This document shows, one piece after another, positions 45,356-53,438 of a stretch of 53,438 nucleotides of DNA. Position 1 is the first letter of the stretch. Each line of letters opens with the position of its first letter. The notes beneath the pieces were generated by a model that was not told the origin of the DNA, did no database searches, and worked only from the letters and a program-made list of their open reading frames with translations. Origin of the DNA: Candidatus Manganitrophaceae bacterium (GTDB lineage: Bacteria > Nitrospirota > Nitrospiria > SBBL01 > Manganitrophaceae); the NCBI GenBank assembly GCA_016200325.1, contig JACQEZ010000017.1, forward strand, positions 1-53,438. Direction: 5' to 3'. Made by a program: the position numbers and the translations under genes.

Positions 45356-47143
45356 ATGGCGACAGAGTTAGAGGTAAATCTCGATCCGGCGAAAACGCCG
45401 GACACGGTACGGCAGTCGACAATAGAGAAGCTGGTCTACAATAGCGCGGTGCCTGATCCGAAGATCGTAACGATCTTAATCCCAATCGTGCAGAAGGAGC
45501 CGGTCGAGTGGATCCAGAAGCTCGAAATGCGGCTGCTCAAACGCCTTCCGTTTAACCCGGAGACGATCGGCTCGATCGCCTCTCTTCTCTCCGTTCCTAA
45601 AAAAGAGATCCGCTTGGAGACGGCCATTCTCCTGAGAAACCTTCTGGTTCAGCTGGTGACGGAGAAGCGGAAGGATGACCGGCCTCTCTTCGAAGCGAAG
45701 CTGCGGGAGACGTTGATCGCGCGCCTTCGGGCCGAGGGGGACGGTCACAACCCGGTCTGGATGGAGCTTTATAAGACGCTGAGCTATTTCAGCGCGACCG
45801 AGGAGATCACCTCGCTTTTGATTGAGATGCTCCCCAAAGGGGGCGAGGAAGCGCTTTTACATTTCGCCCAGTATACCCAGGGGAAATATCCTCCAGCGGG
45901 GCTCGAGACGCTCTTGACCAACGCCGAGACGGTGAAGGAAGACGACACGGCGATTCACATCATGAGGGCCTTCATCCAAACGCTGCCGAAAGAGGGACCG
46001 TCGATCGGATATCCGAGCACCGAGCCGATGATCCGCGTTCTCATCAACGCGTTGACGAATCGGAGCGAGAATATCCGCAAAGAGGCGGCGATCGCCCTGG
46101 CCTCTCGGGCAAAGGTCGCCCGGAAGGAGAAGAAAACGATCCCGCTTGAAAGCGAGGTGTGGGAGGCGCTCTTCAATCTGTATCAGCTCCGGCTGCCGTC
46201 GACCACCGCCCTCGACAAGGATCATGCGAGAGAGGGGCTCCGGAATCTGCCGGCCGATGCGGCCCGGCTCGCCAAGCTCTTCGAATTGATGCACCGCGTT
46301 CAGGACGAGCTGCAAAAGCAGAATGTCGTCGGTCTCATCGGGACCTTCAAGACCCCGGAGACCCGCGCCGAGCTGATCCGGATGGTAAAGGTGAACTTTA
46401 CCGGCCTGCGGCTTGAAGCGCAGAAGACGACCATCGATGCCATCTCCGGCTTCGTTCCGGATCAAGAGGTGGAGGCGGAGATGGAGAAGCTTCTGGAAGG
46501 AAAGGGGCTCCACGCCGACGTTCAGGCGAAGCTCGCCGACAAGCTCTTCTCCGAAATCCCGAGCCTGAAGGCCCGCCTGCTCCGCTGGCTCCGTGTGGAC
46601 GAAAAGAGCAAACGGCCGGTGCTGGAGCGGTTTGACCTCCCGATGATGCATATCAAGGTGATCGAATCGGCCAAGAAGCTGCCGGGCGATGGCGACATCT
46701 GCAAAAAACTTTTAGAGATCGAGCCGATGTTGATGATGAACGATGCCAAGGTGAAATTGCACGAGACCCTTCGCGAGTTCCCGCAGGCGGCGAACATCAA
46801 GCCGGCGCAGATTCTGCCGATGGATCAGGTGGCCAAAACCTTGATCGGAATGATTGAGCCGTTAAACAGCGCCCGGATCGTTTTCGACGGTTTCACCCTT
46901 CCCGCTGAATTCGGCGGGAGCAAGGAGTTGGAGTTCGGGAATGTCCAGCAGGCGAAGGCGCAGGGACTCGGAATGGGGGCGGCCCAGATGGGGAAAGACT
47001 TCGTGAAGAAGATGATTGAGGATCTTTTTGCAGGCGATCTCGGCGAGTTTGCTCCGGCGGGGACGAAGTTTAAACTTTCGCAAGAAGACGAAGGACTTTT
47101 TACGGTGGCGGTGGCTGCTGCGGTGGCGGCGGCGAAACATTAA
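45356..47143 (+). CDS. HEAT/ARM-like helical repeat protein of unknown function
   Basis: 595 residues from ATG 45356, preferred over ATG 45338 because a GGGGGA stretch precedes it and the residues before it are low-complexity. The sequence is almost wholly alpha-helical, with repeating helix pairs rich in Leu, Glu, Lys and Arg (ILIPIVQKEPVEWIQKLEMR, ILINALTNRSENIRKEAAIA, LIRMVKVNFTGLRLEAQKTT). It has no signal peptide. This suggests a scaffold for protein or nucleic-acid binding. The C-terminus (DEGLFTVAVAAAVAAAKH) is Ala-rich. I do not recognise a named family. Confidence 0.85.
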   Translation: MATELEVNLDPAKTPDTVRQSTIEKLVYNSAVPDPKIVTILIPIVQKEPVEWIQKLEMRLLKRLPFNPETIGSIASLLSVPKKEIRLETAILLRNLLVQLVTEKRKDDRPLFEAKLRETLIARLRAEGDGHNPVWMELYKTLSYFSATEEITSLLIEMLPKGGEEALLHFAQYTQGKYPPAGLETLLTNAETVKEDDTAIHIMRAFIQTLPKEGPSIGYPSTEPMIRVLINALTNRSENIRKEAAIALASRAKVARKEKKTIPLESEVWEALFNLYQLRLPSTTALDKDHAREGLRNLPADAARLAKLFELMHRVQDELQKQNVVGLIGTFKTPETRAELIRMVKVNFTGLRLEAQKTTIDAISGFVPDQEVEAEMEKLLEGKGLHADVQAKLADKLFSEIPSLKARLLRWLRVDEKSKRPVLERFDLPMMHIKVIESAKKLPGDGDICKKLLEIEPMLMMNDAKVKLHETLREFPQAANIKPAQILPMDQVAKTLIGMIEPLNSARIVFDGFTLPAEFGGSKELEFGNVQQAKAQGLGMGAAQMGKDFVKKMIEDLFAGDLGEFAPAGTKFKLSQEDEGLFTVAVAAAVAAAKH

Positions 47144-47164
47144 GCTTTTTTAGAGGCGATAGGA

Positions 47165-47197
47165 AGGGGCTCCGATTTCGGGGCCCCTTTTTATTTT
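47165..47197 (+). terminator. Intrinsic terminator after the HEAT-like gene
   Basis: A hairpin of AGGGGCTCCGA with TCGGGGCCCCT, followed by TTTTTATTTTT, just after the stop at 47143. The convergent peptidase gene ends at 47268, so it may serve both strands only in part. Confidence 0.8.
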
Positions 47198-47267
47198 TGT
47201 GCCAGGCACCGCTGATTGTTCTCCTCTTCCGTCTTCCGCAATCCGAAATCCGCCTTCCGCAATCGGC

Positions 47268-50200
47268 CTACCGCTCCTTCACCACCGCTTCGGCCGTCTG
47301 CTCTTTTCCGTCGCGGATAAAAAGGAGGGAGATCCGATCGCCCGGGTGGAGGGTCTTGAGCAGTTCGGAGAGGGCGCGGAGGTCATGGATCTGCGTCGTG
47401 CCGATCCGGACGATCCGATCCCCTTTCCGCAGCCCCGCCTGGTCGGCGGGCGATCCGGCGATCACCCCTTCGAGCTGGACCCCTTCTCCTTGATATCCAA
47501 AATCGGGAAGGGTTCCGAGGCTGACCTTTCTTCCGGGAACCGGCGGCGCTTCGCCGAGACGGCGCTGCGGGAGAAGGGAGGTCAGCGGGCCCGGCCGGGA
47601 GGTCAGATAGACGGTCGCCTCCTTCAGCACCGACGCGACCTTGATCAACCCTTCCCGGTCGATCTTGTCGGCGGTGTCGGAAGGACGGTGATAGTCGACA
47701 TTCGGACCGCTGTGGAGCTGGATGGCGGGGACGCCGGCCTCGGCGAAGCTGACCTGGTCGCTCGCCCCGAGGTCTTTCGGCGCCGGTTGGATCGGCACGC
47801 CGGTCACGAAACCGGCGCCATTAAAAAGGTGGACCCATTCCTCGGCCGAGCCGGTGCCGAAGACGATCAGCTTGTTCGCACCGAGCCGCCCGACCGTGTC
47901 GAGATTGAGCATCCCGATCATCTTCTCGAGGGGAAAGTCTTTTGAATGGGCGACGAAATATTTCGACCCGCGGCGGCCCGCTTCCTCGCCGGAGAAGGCG
48001 ACGAAAATGACCGTCCGCTCCGGCGGTCCTTCTTTCGCCAAGCTCCGCGCCAGCTCCAGTAAGACCGCCACCCCGCTCGCATTGTCGTCGGCGCCGGGGT
48101 GGATCTTTCCTCTGTTTTCTTGGCGGACGTCGGGCCAGCCCTGACCGAGGTGATCGTAGTGCGCCCCGACGACGATACTCTGACCGGCCCACTCCGGCTT
48201 TCGCCCCGGGAGCACGCCGATCACATTCTTCAACGTCGCCTCCCCTTCCGGCTCCCCTCCCCGCTCTTTCCAGCGCTGGAAATAACTCCCCTCCTCCCCG
48301 CCCGGCTGCAGTCCCGCTTCACGGAACTTCGTTGCGAGATAGTCCGCCGCCCGATCGAGCGCCGGCGTCCCGAACCCGCGCCCCTGTAATCCCTCGGCGG
48401 AGAGAAAGCGGATCTCCTCCATCATCCGGGCATCGGAAAAAGTCGCAGGAAGTTCTGCCAAGGCATGCCGCGCGGCGAGCTTGCCGCGCTCGACCGTCGC
48501 AGGGGTCCCCTTCTCCCCCTTCTCATTGAGGAGCAAGCGGGTCATCGGCGAGTCGCGGACCGGCCACTGCCCTTTCACGACGTTGGTCGGCTCGTCTCCC
48601 TCGAACGCAAGATAGCTGTAGGGACCGTAGTGCGGCAGCTTCCGCGCCAATCCGGGGAGCGCCGCGGCGCGGTCGGTGGTGATCCAGGTGAGCGAGCGGG
48701 CCGGATTGTCCGGATGCCGCGTCGTGAAGACGAGGGAGTGATTCGGAATCGGGATCGTGACGTTGTTGACCTTTAAGACCGTTTCTTGGAGGCCGGCCCC
48801 CTCCTTCGGCTGAACGCCGCCGATTTCCAGGTGGTAGTCGGCCAAGGCACCGACCATGTTTATCTTAAACCGATTGTTCCAGCCGAAGAGCCAGACCGCC
48901 CGATCGGAAGGAAGGGTAGCGACCTCGCTGTCGAGTTTGATCTCCAGCGCCATCGACTGCGTCTTCTTCCACTCCTCCGCGAGCTGTCGATATCCGTCGA
49001 GCAGCTCTTTCGAATCCGCCGATTCCGCGGCGGGGAGGAGGATCAATCCCTTCTCCGCCCCGAATGCGAGCGAGAGGGCGGCTGGGATCTCGTTTCGATC
49101 GAGCCGTCGGAAGAGATCGAACTCCGGATCGACATCGATCCGAAGGGGCCGGGCCGGAAGGGAGAGGGTGAAGGTCCGCTCCTTCGACTTCATTTCGACC
49201 GTCATCTGATACGCCGCGTCCCGCCCCGCCACCGTCACGGCGACCGGGACGCGCAGCTGATAGGCCGGACCCGCTTGGGTCTGCTCCAAGGTCGCGGTGA
49301 GGAGATATTTCTCTTCCTCCTGTTTCACCGTCGTCTCGGAGAGCTGAACGACCGGCGCGCCGGGCCGGGTGACCCACTGGTCGAATTCAGCCTGGAGGTC
49401 GCGTCCGGCGACGGCGGAGAAGGCCCGCTGGAGATCGGCGAAACCGGCCCGTTTGAACCGGTTCTCGCGATAAAACGCCTGAAGGCTTTTGATGAAGAGC
49501 GCATCTCCCAGCTGCTGCCGGAGCATGTGGAAGAACATCAACGTCTTGCCGTAGCCGACCGCTTCGGTGGCGGCGCTGTGGCGGCCGCGGAAGGCGGTGA
49601 GCGGAAAGTCGGTCGCCTCTGCCACGTAATCGGCATACTTTTGAAGCGACGCCCGCCGCGCCTGCGGCCCGCCGCCCCGCTGCTCCGAAATCAGATGATC
49701 GGCAAGATAGGCCGTCAGCCCCTCGCTCCAATTGCCGGTCGGAAAATCGACATAGACCCCATTCCCCCACCAGTTGTGGAGGATTTCGTGGGGATAAGAA
49801 GAGTGGAGGATGAACGGCAGGCGGATCACCTGCGATCCGAGCAGCGTAAACGACGGCATCCCGTAGCCGGTCTCCCAGAAGTTCTCGACCAAGGCAAATT
49901 TTTTATACGGATACGGTCCGATCAGCTGTTGGTACAGGTCGATATATTGCCCGGTCACCCCAAGGTATTTCTCCGCCAGCGCCGGATCGGGTTTCCGAAG
50001 AAAGGCGAGCGCCTCCACCCCGCCGGCCGGATGGCGGTACTCGGTCGCCGGCCCGCCGACCAGATAGATCTCCTCCTGCGGCTCGCGCGACTCCCATCGG
50101 ATCTCCGCGCCGCTTTCCTTCTGGAGATGCTTCATCCGCTTTCCCTGGCTGATCAGCTCCCACCCCTTCGGCATCCGGGCGTCGACCGTGAAGGTGATTA

Positions 50201-50678
50201 AATCGTTATTGAACCAGGGATACCAAAGACTGGCCGAGGCCAAGAAGACCCCCTCCGGAGAGAGGGCACCGGGCGTCTCATCGAAGCTGCGGCCATACGC
50301 CTCCCCCCCTTCTTTGGGGTGGTCGATCGCTCCCTGGTATTTTAGAATAAGCCTCCGCTCCCCCGCAGGGAGGGTGACGCGGTACTCCTCGATCGGAATC
50401 TGAAGGCCGCTCCCCTCCGGATCGAGGCCGACCATCGATTTGGACGGCTTCTTTTTGCGTGTGAGCTTGATCCCCGGCGTCGGGGAGGTCGGTGCGAGTC
50501 CCGCGTGCAGAAGGAAGGAAAGCTGGGGGTCGGCCTCGGGAAGGGTGATCGTGTCGGTCACCTCGATTCGCCCCTTCTCCGGCGTCAGGGCGATTTTGAT
50601 CTCATGGTGGAGCGCGGCGTGGAGGGGGGCGGGGACAAAGATCAAGGCAAGCAGGAAGAGATATCGAAGTGGCTTCAT
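47268..50678 (-). CDS. Exported M1-M28 peptidase fusion with C-terminal PDZ domain
   Basis: 1136 residues from ATG 50678 (CGGAGAAATTCCA upstream). It has a signal peptide (KPLRYLFLLALIFVPAPLHA). The N-terminal half is an M1-type gluzincin with HEILH at 297-301 (Zn ligands), Glu319 in WSEGLTAY, and an FxETGYGMPSF segment. A middle beta-rich domain follows. The second half is an M28 aminopeptidase with GAHYDHLG, GADDNASGVAV and FSGEEAGRRGSKYF. A PDZ domain (GVIAGSPADQAGLRKGDRIV) ends the protein. It should be a periplasmic or extracellular metallo-aminopeptidase with two active sites. Either site could act alone. The PDZ probably binds substrate C-termini or a partner. Confidence 0.9.
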   Translation of the reverse strand: MKPLRYLFLLALIFVPAPLHAALHHEIKIALTPEKGRIEVTDTITLPEADPQLSFLLHAGLAPTSPTPGIKLTRKKKPSKSMVGLDPEGSGLQIPIEEYRVTLPAGERRLILKYQGAIDHPKEGGEAYGRSFDETPGALSPEGVFLASASLWYPWFNNDLITFTVDARMPKGWELISQGKRMKHLQKESGAEIRWESREPQEEIYLVGGPATEYRHPAGGVEALAFLRKPDPALAEKYLGVTGQYIDLYQQLIGPYPYKKFALVENFWETGYGMPSFTLLGSQVIRLPFILHSSYPHEILHNWWGNGVYVDFPTGNWSEGLTAYLADHLISEQRGGGPQARRASLQKYADYVAEATDFPLTAFRGRHSAATEAVGYGKTLMFFHMLRQQLGDALFIKSLQAFYRENRFKRAGFADLQRAFSAVAGRDLQAEFDQWVTRPGAPVVQLSETTVKQEEEKYLLTATLEQTQAGPAYQLRVPVAVTVAGRDAAYQMTVEMKSKERTFTLSLPARPLRIDVDPEFDLFRRLDRNEIPAALSLAFGAEKGLILLPAAESADSKELLDGYRQLAEEWKKTQSMALEIKLDSEVATLPSDRAVWLFGWNNRFKINMVGALADYHLEIGGVQPKEGAGLQETVLKVNNVTIPIPNHSLVFTTRHPDNPARSLTWITTDRAAALPGLARKLPHYGPYSYLAFEGDEPTNVVKGQWPVRDSPMTRLLLNEKGEKGTPATVERGKLAARHALAELPATFSDARMMEEIRFLSAEGLQGRGFGTPALDRAADYLATKFREAGLQPGGEEGSYFQRWKERGGEPEGEATLKNVIGVLPGRKPEWAGQSIVVGAHYDHLGQGWPDVRQENRGKIHPGADDNASGVAVLLELARSLAKEGPPERTVIFVAFSGEEAGRRGSKYFVAHSKDFPLEKMIGMLNLDTVGRLGANKLIVFGTGSAEEWVHLFNGAGFVTGVPIQPAPKDLGASDQVSFAEAGVPAIQLHSGPNVDYHRPSDTADKIDREGLIKVASVLKEATVYLTSRPGPLTSLLPQRRLGEAPPVPGRKVSLGTLPDFGYQGEGVQLEGVIAGSPADQAGLRKGDRIVRIGTTQIHDLRALSELLKTLHPGDRISLLFIRDGKEQTAEAVVKER

Positions 50679-50772
50679 TGGAATTTCTCCGAGGGAAGGC
50701 TTTCCGCCATTAAAGGATTTTGGGTGCGTTGTGTCAAGGGGCGATCCATTAATATTGGGCATAAGAGATGAT

Positions 50773-51263
50773 GGAGCAGGGCTTTGCCCCGCGCCCCACC
50801 GCGGGGGCTGCGTGCCCAGCCCCCTTCGGCTTCCCCGTGCAGCGGGGGCAAGCCCCTGCGCCCCACGGTCGAATGCCACGCGACCGCGCAAGATCAGCGC
50901 GGACTGCTGCGGCTCGACCTGATTGGGTCGATGCTACGTTTGATTAGAGTACGCAGGGGCCTCGAGGCCGCAGGCCTCATCACGCTTCATCTCTTTCTAG
51001 TTTGATGGAGAACTAAGAACGTAAGACAGTGCGCGTCCAGGGCGTGCTGTGCCCGCCATCTTGCGCGTTCCAAATCAGACGTCTCATACTCCCTTCCAAA
51101 TCAGGTCACCTTGTCGAAGCACCATCCGCGGTGCCCTCCCGCGCGTGGTGCAAGTTGTGACCGTGGGGTCCAGGGGGTCTGCCCCCTGGTGTCCCTTGGG
51201 AATCCGAAGGGGGTTGGGCAAGCAACCCCCGCGGTGGGGTGTGGGGGGAAACCCCACGACTCC
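50773..51263 (+). repeat. Dispersed GC-rich foldback element, copy R3
   Basis: About 490 bp in the same orientation as R2 and clearly similar throughout. Imperfect terminal inverted repeats: the left end GGAGCAGGGCTTTGCCCC and the inner CCCCACCGCGGGGGCT match the reverse complement of the right end near 51220-51263. Hairpins at corresponding places differ in sequence from R2 but stay self-complementary (GGGGCTTTGCCCC here, GGGGTTTCACCCC in R2). The middle holds the GGCCTCGAGGCC palindrome and GTCACCTTGTCGAAGCACC. No gene is supported inside. The remaining 84 bases before the next gene are C/A-rich. Confidence 0.8.
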
Positions 51264-51347
51264 AGGCAGTACCCGGGGTCCGGGGCCACGCCCCGACGCC
51301 TTTCGTTGACAACCCCCCCCCGCTATGATAAAACCCTTTTTACTCCC

Positions 51348-51713
51348 ATGGAAACCAACACTCCCCCCACACAACTGACGATCGGTTTTTTGCTCACCAC
51401 AAGCCCCGAGCATCAAAACAGCCACACCGTTTTCCGACTAATCGAAGCGCTCCTCACCGCCGGACATCAGGTGTCGCTTTTTTTGATGGATGACGGCATT
51501 TATAATCTTGTTCGAATCGAATCGCCGAAAAGCCCCGCCGCCCAGCTCGAAAAATTAATAAAGGAAGGCTTAACCGTCTCGCTTTGCACCCAGTCGGCCG
51601 AAGGGCGGGGGATCTTCGAGGCCGATGCGATCCCCGGCATCGGCTGGCTCTCGCAACATGCGCTCTCTCGAATCGTCGCCCGGTCGGACCGCTTTCTCTC
51701 GTTCGGAGCGTGA
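51348..51713 (+). CDS. DsrE/TusD-like sulfur-relay protein
   Basis: A 121-residue DsrE-fold protein (LTIGFLLTTSPEHQNSHTVF, then LIEALLTAGHQVSLFLMDDG). Cys80 in VSLCTQSAEGRGI aligns with the catalytic cysteine of E. coli TusD/DsrE, and the end GWLSQHALSRIVARSDRFLS fits. It should carry a persulfide. It is the first gene of a tight cluster with DsrF-like and DsrH-like partners, so a heterohexamer like TusBCD or DsrEFH is likely, for tRNA thiolation or sulfur-compound metabolism. It ends one base before the next start. Confidence 0.82.
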   Translation: METNTPPTQLTIGFLLTTSPEHQNSHTVFRLIEALLTAGHQVSLFLMDDGIYNLVRIESPKSPAAQLEKLIKEGLTVSLCTQSAEGRGIFEADAIPGIGWLSQHALSRIVARSDRFLSFGA

Positions 51714-51714
51714 T

Positions 51715-52062
51715 GTGAAGCGCGTATTGGTCATCGTTCAAGAGAGCCCATTCAACACCCTCCGAACCAGCGAGGCATTCCGAATGACGATGGGGCTGAT
51801 TCTCTCCGAAAATGAAGTCTCGATTCTGCTGATGGGAGACGGGGTCTGGAGCCTGCTGCCGTTGAAAGCCGAGGCGGTCGGACAGCCGTCGATTGAAACC
51901 TATCTGGAATACTTCCCGAGAGTCCGCGTTCAGCTCTATGCCGAGGCGGAGGCGCTCGCCGACCGGGGGATCGAAACGGTTCCCGACGGGACGAAGCGGC
52001 TCTCGCACCCAGAAGCGCTCAATCTGATCTCCGAGGCGGAGGTGGTGATCCCCTTTCGATGA
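51715..52062 (+). CDS. DsrF/TusC-like sulfur-relay protein
   Basis: A 115-residue DsrE-superfamily protein from GTG 51715 (KRVLVIVQESPFNTLRTSEA, then FRMTMGLILSENEVSILLMG and DGVWSLLPLKA). The DGV-W/LL segment and the position between DsrE- and DsrH-like genes point to DsrF/TusC, which lacks a catalytic cysteine and serves as a structural subunit; none is evident in the usual position here. It overlaps the next gene by ATGA. Confidence 0.8.
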   Translation: MKRVLVIVQESPFNTLRTSEAFRMTMGLILSENEVSILLMGDGVWSLLPLKAEAVGQPSIETYLEYFPRVRVQLYAEAEALADRGIETVPDGTKRLSHPEALNLISEAEVVIPFR

Positions 52063-52304
52063 AGACGCTCCATATCGTCCGAAAGACAAACGATCCGCTG
52101 GCGCAGGAGGCGATCGCGCAAGATCGGCAGGCCGCCGTTCTTTTAATCCAAGACGGCGTCTTCGCCAAAGGGCCGTTTCCTTCGGAGACCTACGCCTGCC
52201 GGGAAGATCTGACGGCGCGCGGGATTGCCTCGCCCCACCCGGCGGTCGACTATGCCGAGATCGCCCGGCTGATCGCCGAGCACGACCGGGTCATCACGTG
52301 GTAG
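52059..52304 (+). CDS. DsrH/TusB-like sulfur-relay protein
   Basis: An 81-residue protein (MKTLHIVRKTNDPLAQEAIA, then AVLLIQDGVFAKGPF, ending HDRVITW). The AVLLIQDGV motif and the end with Trp are typical of DsrH/TusB. The usual catalytic cysteine of DsrH lies in the loop before the C-terminal helix; here Cys at YACREDL is the only cysteine. It overlaps the upstream gene by four bases and the downstream ubiE by seven, so all four are coupled. Confidence 0.8.
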   Translation: MKTLHIVRKTNDPLAQEAIAQDRQAAVLLIQDGVFAKGPFPSETYACREDLTARGIASPHPAVDYAEIARLIAEHDRVITW

Positions 52305-53023
52305 CCTACGCCCCGCCCCCTCCCTCCGAAAAAGAACGGGCCGTCCAGAAGATGTTCTCCTCGATCGCCCGCTTCTACGATCTGAACAACACCCTTCTCT
52401 CCTTCGGCCTCCACCACCGCTGGAAGGTCCGGACGATCGAAGCGGTTCAACTTCGGCCCGGCGAGAGCGTCGCCGACATCGGCGCCGGAACGGCCGATCT
52501 CTCGGTGCTTGCCGCCGGCGCGGTCGGAGGAAAGGGCCGGGTCGTCGCCCTTGACCTCAACGAGCCGATGCTCCGGATCGGACGGCGAAAGCTCGCCGTC
52601 CGCCGAATCGACCAAGCGATCTGCGCCCTCGGCAACGCCGAGCGCCTCCCACTCCCCGATGATTCGGTCGACGCCGTCATCACCGGCTTCTGCATGCGCA
52701 ATGTCACCGATTTGGACCAGGCGCTCCGCGAGATCTATCGTATCTTAAAGCCGGGCGGCAAATTCGCCTGCCTCGAATTCTCCCGTCCCACCACCCCAAC
52801 CCTCCGCAAGCTCTACGACTTCTACTCCTTCATCCTCCTTCCCAAAATCGGGACGTGGGTCTCCAAAGACCCCACCGGCGTCTACACCTACCTTCCCGAC
52901 TCCATTCGAAAATTTCCGGACCAAGGAGGGTTAAAGAAAAGAATGGAGGCTGCCGGATTGATTGAGGTGGCTTATGAAAATTTGACCGGTGGAATTGTGG
53001 CGATTCATGTTGGGAGGAAATAG
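52298..53023 (+). CDS. ubiE: UbiE/MenG-type quinone-biosynthesis methyltransferase
   Basis: A 241-residue class I SAM-dependent methyltransferase. VQKMFSSIARFYDLNNTLLS is the family N-terminus; ADIGAGTADLS is the SAM-binding loop, LDLNEPMLRIGRRK follows, with VITGFCMRNVTDLDQALREI and YRILKPGGKFACLEFSRPTT, all diagnostic of UbiE/COQ5/MenG. The end has YTYLPDSIRKFPDQGGLKKR. It C-methylates demethylmenaquinone or the ubiquinone precursor. GTG 52298 overlaps the DsrH-like stop. Without other quinone genes here, menaquinone versus ubiquinone cannot be decided. Confidence 0.93.
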   Translation: MVAYAPPPPSEKERAVQKMFSSIARFYDLNNTLLSFGLHHRWKVRTIEAVQLRPGESVADIGAGTADLSVLAAGAVGGKGRVVALDLNEPMLRIGRRKLAVRRIDQAICALGNAERLPLPDDSVDAVITGFCMRNVTDLDQALREIYRILKPGGKFACLEFSRPTTPTLRKLYDFYSFILLPKIGTWVSKDPTGVYTYLPDSIRKFPDQGGLKKRMEAAGLIEVAYENLTGGIVAIHVGRK

Positions 53024-53075
53024 GACACGATTGATCAATCGGAAAATGATGAATAATTAGAAATCAAGAGAAAGT

Positions 53076-53438
53076 GGAATGGGGCTTTGCCCCACACCCC
53101 CTGCCTTAAGTTCGTGGGGTTTTACCCCACCCCCCACCGTGGGGGCCGACTGCCCGGCCCCCTTCGGCTTCCCCGTGCAGCGGTGGGGCTTCCCCCCCTG
53201 CTCCCCCCCACGGCCGAACTCGGCGCGACCGCACAAGAGCAGTGCGGACTGCGCCTCAGACAGGCGCCCTGTAAAGGTCGATGGAACGATTCATTTATAG
53301 CGGTGGCGCACTGCGTCCTCGCTCCACCCATCCCCCAGTGGGGCCCTTTCTCTCCGACTCAGCGTGCCACCGAGGAGATAAATCTAGAGCCAGTAATCTT
53401 CTGAATCAACAAAAAGATCGTAAGCGACTGCGCGGCAA
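53076..53438 (+). repeat. Dispersed GC-rich foldback element, copy R4 (cut by window end)
   Basis: The plus-strand stretch 53109-53438 is nearly identical to the reverse complement of 196-525 (R1). It has a hairpin-rich GC left part (GGGGCTTTGCCCC, then GGGGTTTTACCCC), then the shared GATCGTAAGCGACTGCGCGG block at the window end. R4 carries an extra hairpin unit (53076-53108) at its left that R1 lacks. No gene is supported inside. Confidence 0.8.

Overview
The window is GC-rich bacterial DNA with short intergenic gaps, good Shine-Dalgarno sites and frequent GTG/TTG starts. Exported proteins carry Sec-type signal peptides, and there are DsrE/F/H, UbiE/MenG and NfuA homologues, so a Gram-negative-type bacterium is likely. 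The type I-G CRISPR system with a Cas4-Cas1 fusion, and the GEMM-I riboswitches with A at the specificity position, recall Geobacter and relatives. My impression leans to a Nitrospirota-like or Desulfuromonadota-like genome, but that is recall, not proof. Both window ends lie inside inverted copies of one dispersed repeat, so the window may be a contig broken at repeats.

Layout. 1-525: end of a GC-rich foldback repeat (R1). 571-4742, minus strand: an ABM-domain monooxygenase, two unrecognised proteins possibly joined by a -1 frameshift, a HerA/YjgR-type ATPase whose C-terminus is out of frame, and an AbrB/Doc toxin-antitoxin pair. 4971-6613: a WYL regulator converging on a Phd/ParE-like toxin-antitoxin pair. 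7045-18926: a complete type I-G CRISPR-Cas locus (cas3, csx17, csb1, csb2, cas4-cas1, cas2, leader, array with 31 spacers). 19075-23537: DUF2283 protein, a thiamine-diphosphate 2-oxoacid decarboxylase, class II fructose-bisphosphate aldolase and a coupled exported DUF4412 protein. 23685-24289: an inverted repeat and repeat copy R2. 24384-27797: AlkA-type glycosylase, ABC-F ATPase, phosphoribosyltransferase.

27907-39843 is the most striking part. Three large exported fibronectin-III proteins, two with DNRLRE domains, are each read on the minus strand from a recognisable sigma-70 promoter through one or two GEMM-I riboswitches. There are five riboswitches in all. Every one has A at the position equivalent to G20 of the Vibrio Vc2 aptamer, the change associated with 3',3'-cGAMP sensing. 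In every one the 3' strand of P1 is also the 5' arm of an intrinsic terminator, which predicts a ligand-ON antitermination switch. Two of the loci carry two complete aptamer-terminator units in series. A DUF72 gene lies between the first and second of these loci.

40119-53023: NfuA, an ATP-grasp ligase, UvrA, a HEAT-like protein, a secreted M1-M28-PDZ peptidase fusion, repeat copy R3, and an operon of three DsrE/F/H (TusDCB-like) proteins overlapping a UbiE/MenG methyltransferase. 53076-53438: repeat copy R4, inverted relative to R1.

The CRISPR locus works as one unit: Cas4-Cas1 and Cas2 acquire spacers next to the leader, Csb2 should process the crRNA, Csb1/Csx17/Csb2 form the Cascade-like complex, and Cas3 degrades the target. 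Its effector genes are visibly AT-richer than its adaptation genes, which suggests separate origins.
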